In this document: positions 38,894-47,859 of the stretch, piece after piece | Layout of the letters: every line of letters starts with the position of its first letter | How positions within the stretch are numbered: the first letter of the stretch is position 1 | Origin: Ruminococcaceae bacterium BL-4 | GTDB taxonomy: Bacteria; Bacillota; Clostridia; Oscillospirales; Acutalibacteraceae | Length of the DNA: 64,000 nt | Direction of reading: 5' to 3' | NCBI GenBank assembly: GCA_902809935.1 | Contig: LR778134.1 | Span: 1,116,001 to 1,180,000 of the forward strand | Notes under the pieces: generated by a model | The model's input: the letters and a program-made list of their open reading frames with translations, nothing else | Told to the model about the DNA's origin: nothing | Databases searched by the model: none | Made by a program: the position numbers and the translations under genes

Positions 38894-39679
38894 TTAAGTT
38901 GGGTCTTTGAGAGCGGCATCTTTTGTAAAGAATGCTTGATATCCGATGGTGACAAGCAGAACGCTGGCAAGTGCGGTACATCCTAAAATTGCCAGCATAA
39001 TTCCAATTTGGTACTTGATAGCGGTCATCGGAAAAGTACCAGAGAGAATTTGTCCGGTCATCATACCTGGCAAAGAAACAATACCCATTGTGAGCATGTT
39101 CGTCATATTGGGAAGGATTGCACTGTCAAAGGCATCATTGACGATCTTGTGAGTTGCTGCTTTTGGAGTGGACCCCAGCATCAGAGAATTTTCAATGATT
39201 TCTCGGTTTTCTTCAATCCCACTTTTCAGCTTATTTGCACCGAGCGCGAGCCCCGTCATAGCATTGCCGATGATCATGCCGGAAATTGGAATACAGTATT
39301 GTGGGTTAAACCACGGGGTCACCCGTAATACTGCCAACAGAAAAACAAGTGCTGTAACAATATAGGAAGAAATTAAGCAGATGCCAATTAGCCGCCGCAA
39401 AGCTTTTGGCAGGTCTTTGGAAACTCGGCGACAGGCGGTTCGAATTGCAAATGCCAGCATAACGCAAAGCATAAGACTGGTTAGCCACCAGCTTGGATGA
39501 TCAAAAACGTACATCAAAACGAATCCCATCAGTGTCAGCTGAACAGTCATACGCACGGTGGCAGTGAGGATAAACTTTTCTCTTCCAATCCCCCGCGTTT
39601 TAGAGAGGACAAGCAGTAGAAGAACAAAAACATATGCGATTGCAAGGTTCCAAATTGGCAGATCCATGATAGTGTTCAT
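38894..39679 (-). CDS. fetB: FetB-type ABC transporter permease (UPF0014)
   Basis: The 261-aa permease has about seven membrane segments and the family loop SLMLGSTPKAATH near residue 170 followed by LPGMMTGQILSGTFP near 203. FetAB-type systems export iron and protect from oxidative stress (known in E. coli). Its ATG overlaps the fetA stop by 4 nt. It lies in a stretch of metal-related genes with copA-csoR and the Mn2+ riboswitch operon. Confidence 0.88.
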   Translation of the reverse strand: MNTIMDLPIWNLAIAYVFVLLLLVLSKTRGIGREKFILTATVRMTVQLTLMGFVLMYVFDHPSWWLTSLMLCVMLAFAIRTACRRVSKDLPKALRRLIGICLISSYIVTALVFLLAVLRVTPWFNPQYCIPISGMIIGNAMTGLALGANKLKSGIEENREIIENSLMLGSTPKAATHKIVNDAFDSAILPNMTNMLTMGIVSLPGMMTGQILSGTFPMTAIKYQIGIMLAILGCTALASVLLVTIGYQAFFTKDAALKDPT

Positions 39680-40311
39680 AAACTTTCTCCCTCTTTTATT
39701 TTTCCGCTTTCTAATGTGACGATATCTTCTGGGAACATAGAGGAAACCTGATTTGAGTGGGTAATCAAAATAAGCTGGCGTCCTTTTTCCCGTACAAATT
39801 CTGCCAGATTTTTGGTCATTTGATATTCCATCTCAGGGTCAAGTGCTGCAGAGGGTTCGTCCATCAGATAAGTTTCAGCATCCATTAAAAGGATGCGCGC
39901 CATACAGAGACGCTGCTTTTCTCCGCCGGAAAGCTTATTGCAGGAGTCACTGAGCGACTTTGGCAGCCCTACTTTTTCTAATGCGCCCTGTAGAAGATTG
40001 CGTGGAGCGTCCTCATCTTCGGAGAAACGACGTCCGATTTGAAGGTTGTCTTCAATTGTACCGGGATAAAGGATTGGAGTTTGACCGAGCATGACGACTT
40101 TTCGGCGCAGTTTTACAGCGTCAATCTCGGTGAGTGATGTTTTGTTATAAAAAATATTGCCGGCAGTTGGCAGATACATTTTGTTGAGCAGCCGCAGAAG
40201 GGTAGTCTTTCCGCTGCCGGAAGGTCCCACAATGCAGGTAATCTGTCGGTCAAATGTAAAATTCGGAATGTCGAGAATAGTTTTATAGCGTACTTGTTCC
40301 AATTTAAACAA
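39676..40311 (-). CDS. fetA: FetA-type ABC transporter ATPase
   Basis: The ATPase has Walker A GPSGSGKTT, the Q loop, signature LSGGEKQR, Walker B TYLMDEP and the H-loop ITHSNQ. I place the start at TTG 40311 (LFKLEQVRY) because AGAGGGAA lies 7 nt upstream and the protein then has 211 aa, typical of FetA; the frame stays open to ATG 40398, which adds 29 unlikely residues. It partners with fetB. The gene is divergent from the Mn2+ riboswitch unit. Confidence 0.86.
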   Translation of the reverse strand: MFKLEQVRYKTILDIPNFTFDRQITCIVGPSGSGKTTLLRLLNKMYLPTAGNIFYNKTSLTEIDAVKLRRKVVMLGQTPILYPGTIEDNLQIGRRFSEDEDAPRNLLQGALEKVGLPKSLSDSCNKLSGGEKQRLCMARILLMDAETYLMDEPSAALDPEMEYQMTKNLAEFVREKGRQLILITHSNQVSSMFPEDIVTLESGKIKEGESL

Positions 40312-40448
40312 ATAAAATTCCCTCTTCTTTTTGCAGATTGCTTTTATTGTAATCTGCTGCGCAAAACTGTGCAATAGAATCTGTGTAAAATCATTCAATA
40401 TTTTGTTTTATTACGAAGAAAAAAATTTTATTTGGGATAAAATAAGAA

Positions 40449-40477
40449 TTGACAATTCCGAAAGTCATCGCTATACT
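40449..40477 (+). promoter_or_regulatory. Promoter of the riboswitch-controlled OadB operon
   Basis: A consensus TTGACA (40449-40454) and TATACT (40472-40477) have a 17-nt spacer; the expected start at about 40484 is a few bases before the aptamer. Confidence 0.85.
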
Positions 40478-40488
40478 GAAAATAGTCA

Positions 40489-40577
40489 CAAAAAGGGAGT
40501 AGTTGAAAACGCATTTGTCAACATCACGATCTTTTAAAAGATCTGGCGATGCGTGCCGATATCGGTAACAAGACTTT
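40489..40577 (+). ncRNA. yybP-ykoY family (Mn2+) riboswitch aptamer
   Basis: The 5' strand AAAAAGGGAGTAG and the 3' strand AACAAGACTTTT form P1 with the conserved GGGAGUAG and ACAAGA internal loops. ACGCAT (40509-40514) pairs with ATGCGT (40549-40554) as P2; GATCTTTTAAAAGATC (40528-40543) is the P3 hairpin, preceded by GTCAACATCA as in known members; CCGATATCGG (40556-40565) is the P4 hairpin. This order matches the Mn2+-sensing class (Rfam yybP-ykoY), recalled from the Lactococcus structure. It lies between a strong promoter and an intrinsic terminator. Confidence 0.82.
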
Positions 40578-40630
40578 TCGGAGACTGTCCAAGGTCGCAG
40601 TGGGCAGCTTTTTCCGAAAAGTCTTTTTTG
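40569..40630 (+). terminator. Expression-platform terminator of the Mn2+ riboswitch
   Basis: AAGACTTTTCGGA pairs with TCCGAAAAGTCTT, followed by TTTTTG. Its left arm uses the 3' strand of aptamer helix P1, so P1 and terminator are mutually exclusive. Ligand binding should stabilise P1 and allow read-through: a transcriptional ON switch. Confidence 0.85.
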
Positions 40631-40673
40631 TTTATCGTTCCCTTTATGAGCAAGAAAAGGAGCGTAGATTTTT

Positions 40674-41807
40674 GTGGGAGATTTTTCATTTTTAGTCAAA
40701 GGAATTCTCAGCGTTACTCCACAACAATTCATCATGTGGATAATCGGTGGCGTTTTGATCTGGCTTGCTATAAAAAAGGATTTTGAGCCGGCTTTGCTGC
40801 TTCCAATAGGATTTGGTGCGATTCTGGTGAATCTGCCGTATTCTGGTGTCTTGGGGGATTCTGGAATCATTCAATGGCTTTATGATGTCGGCATTCGTGC
40901 CAGTGAGGCGATGCCGTTACTTTTATTTGTTGGAATTGGCGCGATGATCGATTTTGGACCGCTGCTTTCCAACCCGCGGATGCTGCTTTTCGGCGGTGCG
41001 GCGCAGTTCGGCATCTTTATGACTATTGTTTTGGCAGTCCTTTTAGGATTCCCATTAAAAGACGCGTTGTCAGCCGGTGTAATTGGTGCTGCGGATGGGC
41101 CGACTTCGATCTTTGTTGCAAAAACACTTAACAGTAATTATATTGGTGCAATTTCGGTAGCAGCTTATAGCTATATGGCGTTGGTACCAATTATTCAGCC
41201 TTTTGCGATTCGGCTCGTCACAACGGAAAAAGAACGCAAGATCCGGATGCCCTATCATCCGAAGCAGGTCAGTAGATTGACAAGAATTCTCTTTCCAATT
41301 TGTGTGACGATCGTTGCGGGATTGATTGCGCCGGATTCCGTTGCTTTGGTGGGCTTTTTGATGTTCGGAAATCTGATTCGGGAATGTCATAAGTTGGATT
41401 CTTTAAAAGAGACTGCGGAAGGACCGCTTACCAATTTGATTACGATTTTTCTCGGGATTACAATCGCATTTCAGATGCAGGCAGAGCAGTTCCTAACTTT
41501 TGGAACTTTGCTGATTATGGGACTGGGCCTTTTTGCTTTTGTTTTTGATACGATCGGCGGAGTCCTTTTTGCAAAGTTTCTGAATGTTTTTCTGCCGGAG
41601 AATCAGAAAATTAACCCGATGGTAGGCGGTGCCGGAATTTCGGCGTTTCCGATGAGCTCGCGTGTAATTCAGAAGATGGCTTTGAAAGAAGATCCTACCA
41701 ATCATTTGCTGATGCATGCAGTCGGCGCAAATGTAGCAGGACAAATTGGATCGGTTGTTGCAGGCGGAATCATTTTAAGTCTTGCAGGGAACTTATTGGG
41801 GGTGTAA
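40674..41807 (+). CDS. OadB-like sodium-ion-translocating decarboxylase beta subunit homologue
   Basis: The 377-aa membrane protein has about ten hydrophobic segments and the family signature GVIGAADGPTSIFVAK near residue 133, with the Asp known to take part in Na+ coupling, and NPMVGGAGISAFPMSSR near 322. In complete enzymes OadB/GcdB/MmdB decarboxylates carboxybiotin and pumps Na+. No carboxyltransferase alpha subunit or biotin carrier gene is in the window. The GTG start follows AAAAGGAG. Placement behind a Mn2+ riboswitch suggests a metal-linked role, possibly Na+-driven transport (inference). Confidence 0.85.
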   Translation: MGDFSFLVKGILSVTPQQFIMWIIGGVLIWLAIKKDFEPALLLPIGFGAILVNLPYSGVLGDSGIIQWLYDVGIRASEAMPLLLFVGIGAMIDFGPLLSNPRMLLFGGAAQFGIFMTIVLAVLLGFPLKDALSAGVIGAADGPTSIFVAKTLNSNYIGAISVAAYSYMALVPIIQPFAIRLVTTEKERKIRMPYHPKQVSRLTRILFPICVTIVAGLIAPDSVALVGFLMFGNLIRECHKLDSLKETAEGPLTNLITIFLGITIAFQMQAEQFLTFGTLLIMGLGLFAFVFDTIGGVLFAKFLNVFLPENQKINPMVGGAGISAFPMSSRVIQKMALKEDPTNHLLMHAVGANVAGQIGSVVAGGIILSLAGNLLGV

Positions 41808-41814
41808 AATAGAT

Positions 41815-41988
41815 ATGTTAACAATGTTGGCAGATTTCCAGAGCGTTTTGGGAATTGTTCATGAATCCGACCTTTTCGGAAGCTTTAAGATGATGGGATT
41901 AGGGATGCTTGGCATTTTGATCGTTATGATATTGCTGTATCTTTTGATTATGGTGCTTTCGAAATTTGGAAAAGAAAAAAAGAACTGA
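41815..41988 (+). CDS. Small single-span membrane protein, OadG-like
   Basis: The 57-aa product from ATG 41815 has one membrane segment (residues 24-49) and a short Lys-rich cytoplasmic tail (KFGKEKKN). A small single-span gamma subunit next to the beta subunit is the rule in sodium-pumping decarboxylases, but OadG usually has a longer Pro/Ala-rich tail. GGGGGTG precedes the ATG. It begins 7 bp after the OadB-like gene and ends 16 bp before proS. Confidence 0.65.
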   Translation: MLTMLADFQSVLGIVHESDLFGSFKMMGLGMLGILIVMILLYLLIMVLSKFGKEKKN

Positions 41989-42004
41989 GGAGCGTCAAGA
42001 AACT

Positions 42005-43444
42005 ATGGCAGACAAAAAATTTGTGGAAGCAATCACTCCCATGGATGAGGATTTTACCCGTTGGTATACGGATATCGTCAAAAAAGCGGAGCTGATGGAT
42101 TATTCCAGCGTAAAGGGCTGTATGGTGATTGAACCTTACGGATATGCAATCTGGGAGAATATCCAGAAGATTTTGGATAAAAGATTCAAAGAGTTGGGAC
42201 ATGAAAATGTTTATATGCCCATGTTTATTCCGGAGAGTCTTTTGAATAAGGAAAAGGAACATGTAAAAGGATTTGCGCCCGAAGTTGCATGGGTTACGCA
42301 GGGTGGCGGAGAAAAGTTGGAAGAACGCCTTTGTGTGCGTCCTACTAGTGAAGTGCTTTTCTGCGAGCATTATCAGAAAGTGATTCATTCCTGGAGAGAT
42401 TTGCCGAAACTTTATAATCAGTGGTGCAGTGTTGTCCGGTGGGAGAAAACGACCCGTCCTTTCCTGCGCAGCAGTGAATTTTTGTGGCAGGAAGGCCATA
42501 CGATGCATGAGACGCCGGAAGAAGCAAAGGAAGAGACCATGCGGATGCTGCATTGCTATGAGGAGTTTTATCGTGATTCTCTTGCAATTCCAGCAGTGAC
42601 CGGACAGAAAACGGAGAAAGAAAAGTTTGCCGGAGCGGAAGCTACTTATACGATTGAGCCAATGATGCATAATGGCGTCGCTTTGCAGGGCGGTACCAGC
42701 CATTATTTTGGAGACGGATTCGCGAAAAGCTTTGGGATCACCTTTACAGGGCGTGACAATACATTGCAGCACCCCTATCAGACGAGCTGGGGTGTTTCCA
42801 CCAGAATGATTGGCGCTATCATTATGGTCCACGGAGATGACAGTGGTTTAAAACTTCCGCCGGCGATCGCTCCGATTCAGGTTATTATTGTGCCTGTTGC
42901 GCAGCATAAGCCAGGGGTTCTTGAAAAAGCAAATGCACTTTTCGAAGAGCTCAAAAAGGCCGGAATCCGGGTCAAAGTGGACGACTCCGAGCAGTCTCCC
43001 GGCTGGAAATTTGCCCAATATGAGATGAAGGGTGTTCCACTGCGGCTTGAAATCGGGCCCAAGGATATCGAAAAGGGACAATGTGTCCTTGTGCGCAGAA
43101 CCGACCGCGAAAAGATTTTTACACCGCTCGAGAATCTTTTGGAGGCGGTCAATGAGCAGCTGCAAAAAGTACATGATCAGATGTATGAGCAGGCACTCGA
43201 AAATTTGAATGCTAAAACATTTGTGGCGCATAATCACGAGGAATTTTTGGAGATTGCCAAAAACAAGCCCGGGTTTATCAAAGCAATGTGGTGTGGAGAT
43301 GCGGCCTGCGAGGAAAAGCTTAAAGATGAGACCGGTGGCGTTAAATCTCGTTGTATTCCTTTTGAAGAAGAACATATAGCGGATACCTGTGTCTGCTGCG
43401 GAAAGCCTGCGACCCATATGGTTTATTGGGGACGCCAGTATTAA
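42005..43444 (+). CDS. proS: Prolyl-tRNA synthetase, archaeal/eukaryal (ProS type 3) form
   Basis: The 479-aa class II synthetase attaches proline to tRNA-Pro. It has motif 2 ([23 protein letters not shown], split here: [10 protein letters not shown] and [10 protein letters not shown] near 142-160), motif 3 (GVSTRMIG, near 263), the anticodon-binding domain (residues 285-390) and a C-terminal zinc-like domain with paired cysteines that ends in Tyr. It lacks the editing INS domain of bacterial-type ProS. ATG 42005 follows CTGAGGAGCG; the longer open frame is rejected. No terminator separates it from the riboswitch-led genes upstream. Confidence 0.94.
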   Translation: MADKKFVEAITPMDEDFTRWYTDIVKKAELMDYSSVKGCMVIEPYGYAIWENIQKILDKRFKELGHENVYMPMFIPESLLNKEKEHVKGFAPEVAWVTQGGGEKLEERLCVRPTSEVLFCEHYQKVIHSWRDLPKLYNQWCSVVRWEKTTRPFLRSSEFLWQEGHTMHETPEEAKEETMRMLHCYEEFYRDSLAIPAVTGQKTEKEKFAGAEATYTIEPMMHNGVALQGGTSHYFGDGFAKSFGITFTGRDNTLQHPYQTSWGVSTRMIGAIIMVHGDDSGLKLPPAIAPIQVIIVPVAQHKPGVLEKANALFEELKKAGIRVKVDDSEQSPGWKFAQYEMKGVPLRLEIGPKDIEKGQCVLVRRTDREKIFTPLENLLEAVNEQLQKVHDQMYEQALENLNAKTFVAHNHEEFLEIAKNKPGFIKAMWCGDAACEEKLKDETGGVKSRCIPFEEEHIADTCVCCGKPATHMVYWGRQY

Positions 43445-43449
43445 AGAAT

Positions 43450-43497
43450 TGGATCCGGAATTTTTTGGGGAAACTCGGAAATTTCCGGATTTTTATT
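43450..43497 (+). terminator. Terminator after proS
   Basis: ATCCGGAATTTTT pairs with GAAATTTCCGGAT around GGGGAAACTC, followed by TTTTATTTG. Confidence 0.8.
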
Positions 43498-43597
43498 TGG
43501 AAAGACTTGTTGTTTTCTAAAAAATTGGGTATTCTAGGAAAAGAATGATCTTCGTCTGATTTTTTCTATATTAATAAGGAAAGGACAGAAGAATTTT

Positions 43598-43891
43598 ATG
43601 AAAGCGAAAACATGGAGAAAGATTTCTTTTTTTGCCGGGGCTGCTGCCGTCGGGACAGCTTTTGCTAAAAAAGCCGGATGTAACCAGATCATAGGGACTA
43701 AGGCAAAGGGCGCTACAGCGATTCTGCGCGATCGAAAGGGAAACCCGAAAGGTGCAGCAGCAATCGGCGCAATTGGCCCAATTTCGGTTGGAAGATTGAG
43801 CGCCACAATCTGCGGCTGGACTGCGGCAGCGGCTGCCTCAAAGGCAAAGTCTGAAAAATATTGGAAAAAACAACGTCAAAAGAAGAATTAG
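43598..43891 (+). CDS. Hypothetical small Ala/Lys-rich protein
   Basis: The 97-aa product has a hydrophobic N-terminal stretch (ISFFAGAAAVGTAFA, residues 9-23) and a second Gly/Ala-rich stretch (AAAIGAIGPISVGRL), with a basic C-terminus. I do not recognise the family. AAGGAAAGG lies upstream, codon use looks normal, and it is a single gene between proS and the S10 cluster. A small membrane-associated protein is plausible. Confidence 0.6.
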   Translation: MKAKTWRKISFFAGAAAVGTAFAKKAGCNQIIGTKAKGATAILRDRKGNPKGAAAIGAIGPISVGRLSATICGWTAAAAASKAKSEKYWKKQRQKKN

Positions 43892-43944
43892 CATAATCAA
43901 CAAAAAGAAGCTATAATTTTTTCTATTTATTACAAAAGAAATTC

Positions 43945-43973
43945 TTGCATTCTAAATCTGTTTATGGTATTAT
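43945..43973 (+). promoter_or_regulatory. Promoter of the S10-spc-alpha cluster
   Basis: TTGCAT (43945-43950) and TATTAT (43968-43973) are 17 nt apart; an overlapping TATAAT lies at 43971-43976. About 290 nt of untranslated leader follow before rpsJ. Confidence 0.72.
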
Positions 43974-43979
43974 AATCAA

Positions 43980-44267
43980 GCACGACTGCGACAGATATGC
44001 GTTGAAGCGGGAGGTTGCGGCTTATATTAAGCCGGTTTTTCCGTGGAGTATGTCCGATTTTAAACCGGGCGAGAAAAGATTGTGTGCAGCGAAAGAGTAC
44101 TTGTGCGACTTTTTCCTGTTCAGGACGTTTTTGCTAAGACCCGGGTCTCCTTAAAAGGGAGATCCGGTTTTTCAATGGGCCGAGATGGAACACCCGGAAC
44201 ATTGTAGGAAAAAATTCCGCCAGAAAGGCCTTTCTAGTCCGCCAACTACAATAAGGAGGCGATTTTA
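43980..44267 (+). promoter_or_regulatory. S10 operon leader RNA
   Basis: A noncoding leader with several hairpins, among them GGCTTAT/ATTAAGCC near 44020 and the terminator at 44141. In Firmicutes this position holds the ribosomal protein L4-responsive leader; I infer the same here but do not recognise the binding site itself. Short frames inside it lack ribosome binding sites. Confidence 0.6.
44141..44172 (+). terminator. Attenuator terminator in the S10 leader
   Basis: CCGGGTCTCC (44141-44150) pairs with GGGAGATCCGG (44157-44167) around TTAAAA, followed by TTTTT. It lies about 95 nt before rpsJ, so transcription of the whole cluster must pass it; premature termination could set ribosomal protein output. 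Confidence 0.78.
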
Positions 44268-44579
44268 GTGGCAGTCAAAGAAAAAATTCGGATCAGAATT
44301 AAAGGGTATGATCATCAGCTGGTCGATCAGTCTTGCGAAAAGATTGTTCAGACAGCAAAACGTACAGGCGCCCGCGTAAGTGGACCTGTCCCGCTGCCGA
44401 CCGAAAAGCAGATCATCACGATTCTGCGTGCTGTTCATAAGTATAAGGACAGCCGTGAACAGTTTGAAATGCGTACCCATAAGAGACTGATCGACATCCT
44501 CAGACCTTCCAACAAGACTGTTGAAGCCATGATGGGTCTGGAACTCCCCGCCGGTGTTGAGATCGAAATTAAACTGTAA
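44268..44579 (+). CDS. rpsJ: 30S ribosomal protein S10
   Basis: The 103-aa protein has the S10 core [14 protein letters not shown] at residues 7-20 and the T-H-K-R-L-I-D loop near 70, and is full length. It sits in the 30S head and also takes part in antitermination as NusE. The start is GTG behind AAGGAGG. It is the first gene of the S10 cluster. The 92-nt gap to rplC contains a small GTTGGC/GCCAAC hairpin. Confidence 0.97.
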   Translation: MAVKEKIRIRIKGYDHQLVDQSCEKIVQTAKRTGARVSGPVPLPTEKQIITILRAVHKYKDSREQFEMRTHKRLIDILRPSNKTVEAMMGLELPAGVEIEIKL

Positions 44580-44671
44580 CAGATTCTGTTATAAGTAATT
44601 TTTCAACCGACCAGCGTCGAGGTCATGTTGGCAGAAACGCCAACCAATAACCATAGGAGGTAATCCGAACA

Positions 44672-45310
44672 ATGAAAAAAGGTATCATTGGCAAGAAAAT
44701 CGGCATGACGCAGATTTTCGACGAAAAGGGAAATGTGATTCCCGTTACGGTCATTGAAGCAGGCCCTTGCGTGGTCGCTCAGAAAAAGACCGTAGAGAAC
44801 GACGGCTACCAGAGTGTTCAGCTCGGCTATGGCGAAATGAAGGCACAGCGCCTCACAAAGCCTATGAAGGGCCACTTCGAAAAAGCAGACGTCGCTCCGA
44901 AAAAAGTCCTGCGTGAATTTCGCATGGACGATGCCGATGCTTTGAAAGTCGGCGATCTTGTAAAGGCAGACGTTTTCGCTGCCGGAGATAAGGTCGACGT
45001 ACAGGGCACCAGCAAAGGTAAGGGCTGGGCCGGCGGCATCAAGCGCTGGAACCTGCACCGCCTGAAGGAATCCCATGGCACCGGCCCGGTAGCACGCCAC
45101 GCCGGTTCCAATGGTTGCTGCTCCGATCCGTCCCGTGTGTTCCCAGGCAAGCATATGTCTGGCCATATGGGAGCTGAGACGACCACTGTACAGAACTTGA
45201 CGGTCGCCAAAGTCGATGCAGAAAACAATCTGATCGCTATCAAGGGCGCCGTTCCGGGCCCGAATGGCGGTATCGTTGTCATTCGTGACAGCGTTAAAGT
45301 GAAAGCGTAA
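44672..45310 (+). CDS. rplC: 50S ribosomal protein L3
   Basis: The 212-aa protein starts [19 protein letters not shown] and has the long central extension ([16 protein letters not shown], about residues 112-127) that reaches to the peptidyl transferase centre. Length is normal. AGGAGG precedes the ATG. It initiates 50S assembly by binding 23S domain VI. Confidence 0.97.
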   Translation: MKKGIIGKKIGMTQIFDEKGNVIPVTVIEAGPCVVAQKKTVENDGYQSVQLGYGEMKAQRLTKPMKGHFEKADVAPKKVLREFRMDDADALKVGDLVKADVFAAGDKVDVQGTSKGKGWAGGIKRWNLHRLKESHGTGPVARHAGSNGCCSDPSRVFPGKHMSGHMGAETTTVQNLTVAKVDAENNLIAIKGAVPGPNGGIVVIRDSVKVKA

Positions 45311-45327
45311 GGAAAGGAGGAACCGAA

Positions 45328-45951
45328 ATGCCTACAGTAGCAGTACTTGATATGACCGGCAAGGAAGTAGAGAAGATCGACCTTTCCGACGCCATTTTCG
45401 GCATTGAGCCGAATGTCAGCGTAATGCATGACATTGTAAAAAATCATCTGGCTAATCAGCGCCAGGGCACACAGTCTGCGCTGACCCGCAGCGAGGTTTC
45501 CGGCGGCGGCAGAAAGCCCTGGAAACAAAAAGGCACGGGCCACGCCCGTCAGGGTTCCACCCGGGCGCCTCAGTGGACGCACGGCGGCATTGTCTTTGCA
45601 CCAAAGCCGCGCGACTACAGTTACACCCTCAATAAGAAGGTGAAACGTCTGGCACTTAAATCCGCGTTCTCCAGCAAGGTAAAGGATGACGAGATGATCG
45701 TTCTGTCCGCAATTACTCTGGATGATTTCAAGACCAAGACCATCGCTGAGATGCTCAAGGCTTTGGGAGTGGATAAAAAGGCCCTGATTGTTCTCCCCGA
45801 AAAGGACGAAAAGGTAATTGCTTCTGCGAATAACCTTCCGGGAGTAAAAACCGCGATGGTAAATACCCTGAATGTTTACGATATCCTCAATGCGGACAAA
45901 TTTATTGTCCTGAAGGATGCCGTAGCACAGATCGAGGAGGTGTACGCATAA
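45328..45951 (+). CDS. rplD: 50S ribosomal protein L4
   Basis: The 207-aa protein carries the extended loop [20 protein letters not shown] (about residues 52-71) that lines the exit tunnel. L4 is the usual autoregulator of S10 operons in other bacteria. It overlaps rplW by 1 nt. Full length, AAAGGAGG before the ATG. Confidence 0.97.
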   Translation: MPTVAVLDMTGKEVEKIDLSDAIFGIEPNVSVMHDIVKNHLANQRQGTQSALTRSEVSGGGRKPWKQKGTGHARQGSTRAPQWTHGGIVFAPKPRDYSYTLNKKVKRLALKSAFSSKVKDDEMIVLSAITLDDFKTKTIAEMLKALGVDKKALIVLPEKDEKVIASANNLPGVKTAMVNTLNVYDILNADKFIVLKDAVAQIEEVYA

Positions 45952-46241
45952 TGACCGCACACGAAATTATTATCCGCCCTATCATCACTGAAAAAGCAAT
46001 GCAGGGAATCGGAAATAAGGTCTACACCTTCCAGGTGGCAGACAAGGCCACTAAAATCGATGTCAAACGCGCTGTGGAAGAAGCCTTTGGCGTAAAGGTC
46101 AGCAAGGTCAACACTCTGCACGTGCGTGGCCACCTGCGCCGCCAGGGCCGCACCGAAGGATATACCGCCTCTTGGAAGAAAGCAGTCGTCACTTTGACCC
46201 AAGACAGCAAGACGATCGAATTCTTCGAGGGCATGATGTAA
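45951..46241 (+). CDS. rplW: 50S ribosomal protein L23
   Basis: The 96-aa protein begins [12 protein letters not shown], the L23 signature, and has the tunnel-exit loop [19 protein letters not shown] near residues 63-81. It docks trigger factor and SRP at the exit. The ATG overlaps the rplD stop. A 100-nt gap with no recognised feature follows. Confidence 0.97.
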   Translation: MTAHEIIIRPIITEKAMQGIGNKVYTFQVADKATKIDVKRAVEEAFGVKVSKVNTLHVRGHLRRQGRTEGYTASWKKAVVTLTQDSKTIEFFEGMM

Positions 46242-46341
46242 GGAGAGCTTCCTTACAAGAAAATACCGTTAAGGAAACTTTCCGGCAACGTATGGGGAGT
46301 GACAAACCCCGCAAAGCCATCATGAGGAGTGTGAAACCGAA

Positions 46342-47175
46342 ATGTCTATTAAAAGTTACAAACCTACTACGGCTTCACGACGCAATATGAGCGTCACGGA
46401 CTATTCCGGGCTTACCAAAAAGGCTCCTGAAAAGAGTCTGCTGGATTCCCAGAGTCATCAGTCCGGCCGTAATAGTTACGGAAGAATTACCGTTCGCCAT
46501 CGCGGCGGCGGCAATCGTCAAAAATACCGTATCATCGATTTTAAACGCCAGAAGGTAGATATGCCAGCAACCGTACAGGCCCTGGAATATGATCCGAACC
46601 GTTCCGCTTTTATTGCTTTGATTCAGTATGAAGACGGTGAAAAAAGTTATATCATTGCACCAAATGGCCTAAAGGTCGGCGATAAAGTTGTCGCAGGTGC
46701 AAGTTCCGATATTAAGCCCGGCAACGCATTGCCGCTCGCTAATATCCCCTCCGGTACCTTTGTCCATAACGTTGAGCTTTATCCTGGTAAGGGCGCACAG
46801 ATGGCCCGTTCAGCCGGTATTATGGCACAGCTGATGGCGAAGGAAAACGGCATGGCCCTTTTGCGCCTGCCTTCCGGAGAACTCAGAAATGTCCCCGATT
46901 CCTGTATGGCGACCATTGGCCAGGTCAGCAATATTGACCATGAAAACGTCAAGATCGGCAAAGCAGGACGCACACGTCATATGGGCTGGCGCCCGACCGT
47001 CCGTGGTTCTGTTATGAACCCGAATGATCATCCGCACGGCGGCGGCGAAGGTAAAGCGCCTGTTGGCCATCCTGGCCCAATGACCCCTTGGGGCAAACCT
47101 GCTCTTGGTCTTAAGACCCGCAAACCTCACAACCGCTCCGATAAATTTATCGTGAAGCGCAGAAACGGCAAATAA
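46342..47175 (+). CDS. rplB: 50S ribosomal protein L2
   Basis: The 277-aa protein has [17 protein letters not shown] near residue 39 and the conserved C-terminal [16 protein letters not shown]-type segment (here [18 protein letters not shown], residues about 226-243) with the His needed for peptidyl transferase function. ATGAGGAG lies upstream. Full length. Confidence 0.97.
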   Translation: MSIKSYKPTTASRRNMSVTDYSGLTKKAPEKSLLDSQSHQSGRNSYGRITVRHRGGGNRQKYRIIDFKRQKVDMPATVQALEYDPNRSAFIALIQYEDGEKSYIIAPNGLKVGDKVVAGASSDIKPGNALPLANIPSGTFVHNVELYPGKGAQMARSAGIMAQLMAKENGMALLRLPSGELRNVPDSCMATIGQVSNIDHENVKIGKAGRTRHMGWRPTVRGSVMNPNDHPHGGGEGKAPVGHPGPMTPWGKPALGLKTRKPHNRSDKFIVKRRNGK

Positions 47176-47199
47176 GGCAAACAGAAAGGAGCTATTCAT

Positions 47200-47484
47200 A
47201 TGGGCAGAAGCTTAAAAAAGGGTCCTTATGTTCAGCCTGTGCTGTTGAAAAGGATTCAGGAGATGAACGAGAAGGGCGAAAAGAAGATCATTAAGACCTG
47301 GAGCCGTTCTTCTCAGATTTTCCCCGACTTTGTCGGTCATACAATCGCCGTCCATGACGGTCGCAAACACGTGCCGGTATATATCACTGAAGATATGGTA
47401 GGACATCGCCTTGGTGAGTTCGCACCTACCCGCACCTTCAAGGGTCATTCCGGCTCAAAAACCACCACAGTGCCGGGTAAATAA
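47200..47484 (+). CDS. rpsS: 30S ribosomal protein S19
   Basis: The 94-aa protein starts [12 protein letters not shown] and contains [20 protein letters not shown] and [12 protein letters not shown], all S19 signatures. It lies in the 30S head close to the A site. AAAGGAG precedes the ATG. Confidence 0.97.
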   Translation: MGRSLKKGPYVQPVLLKRIQEMNEKGEKKIIKTWSRSSQIFPDFVGHTIAVHDGRKHVPVYITEDMVGHRLGEFAPTRTFKGHSGSKTTTVPGK

Positions 47485-47505
47485 CGGCCGAAAGGAGTGT
47501 ATCAC

Positions 47506-47841
47506 ATGGAAGCAAGGGCTTATCTTAATTACGCCCGTATCTCTCCCCGCAAAATGTCCATTGTGCTGGATTTAATCCGCAATAAGCCAGTGGATCTTGC
47601 AATGGCTATCCTTCAGAATACCCCCAAGGCCGCTTCCGAGTATCTTGTAAAACTCTTGAAGTCGGCCATGGCGAATGCTGAAAATAACCATAATATGGAC
47701 GTCTCCAGACTTTACGTGGCAGAGTGCTACGCATGTCCTGGCCCGATCCTCAAGCGCATTCGTCCGCGGGCACAGGGTCGTGCATATCGGGTTCTCAAAA
47801 GATCCTCGCACGTAACCATGGTGCTTAAGGAAAAAGAATAA
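47506..47841 (+). CDS. rplV: 50S ribosomal protein L22
   Basis: The 111-aa protein from ATG 47506 (MEARAYLNYARISPRK) carries the tunnel hairpin PRAQGRAYRVLKRSSH near residues 86-101. An in-frame upstream ATG at 47497 falls at the AAAGGAG site (491-497) and is rejected. It forms the exit-tunnel constriction with L4. Confidence 0.96.
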   Translation: MEARAYLNYARISPRKMSIVLDLIRNKPVDLAMAILQNTPKAASEYLVKLLKSAMANAENNHNMDVSRLYVAECYACPGPILKRIRPRAQGRAYRVLKRSSHVTMVLKEKE

Positions 47842-47859
47842 GGCAGAGGAGGTATAGAA

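Noticed and set aside
43945-44154. A 69-aa open frame in the S10 leader
   Set aside because: Its start codon overlaps the promoter and it has no ribosome binding site; the region is better read as structured leader RNA.
44827-45960. A 377-aa open frame on the minus strand over rplC and rplD
   Set aside because: It is antisense to two certain ribosomal protein genes; long shadow frames are expected in codon-biased genes.
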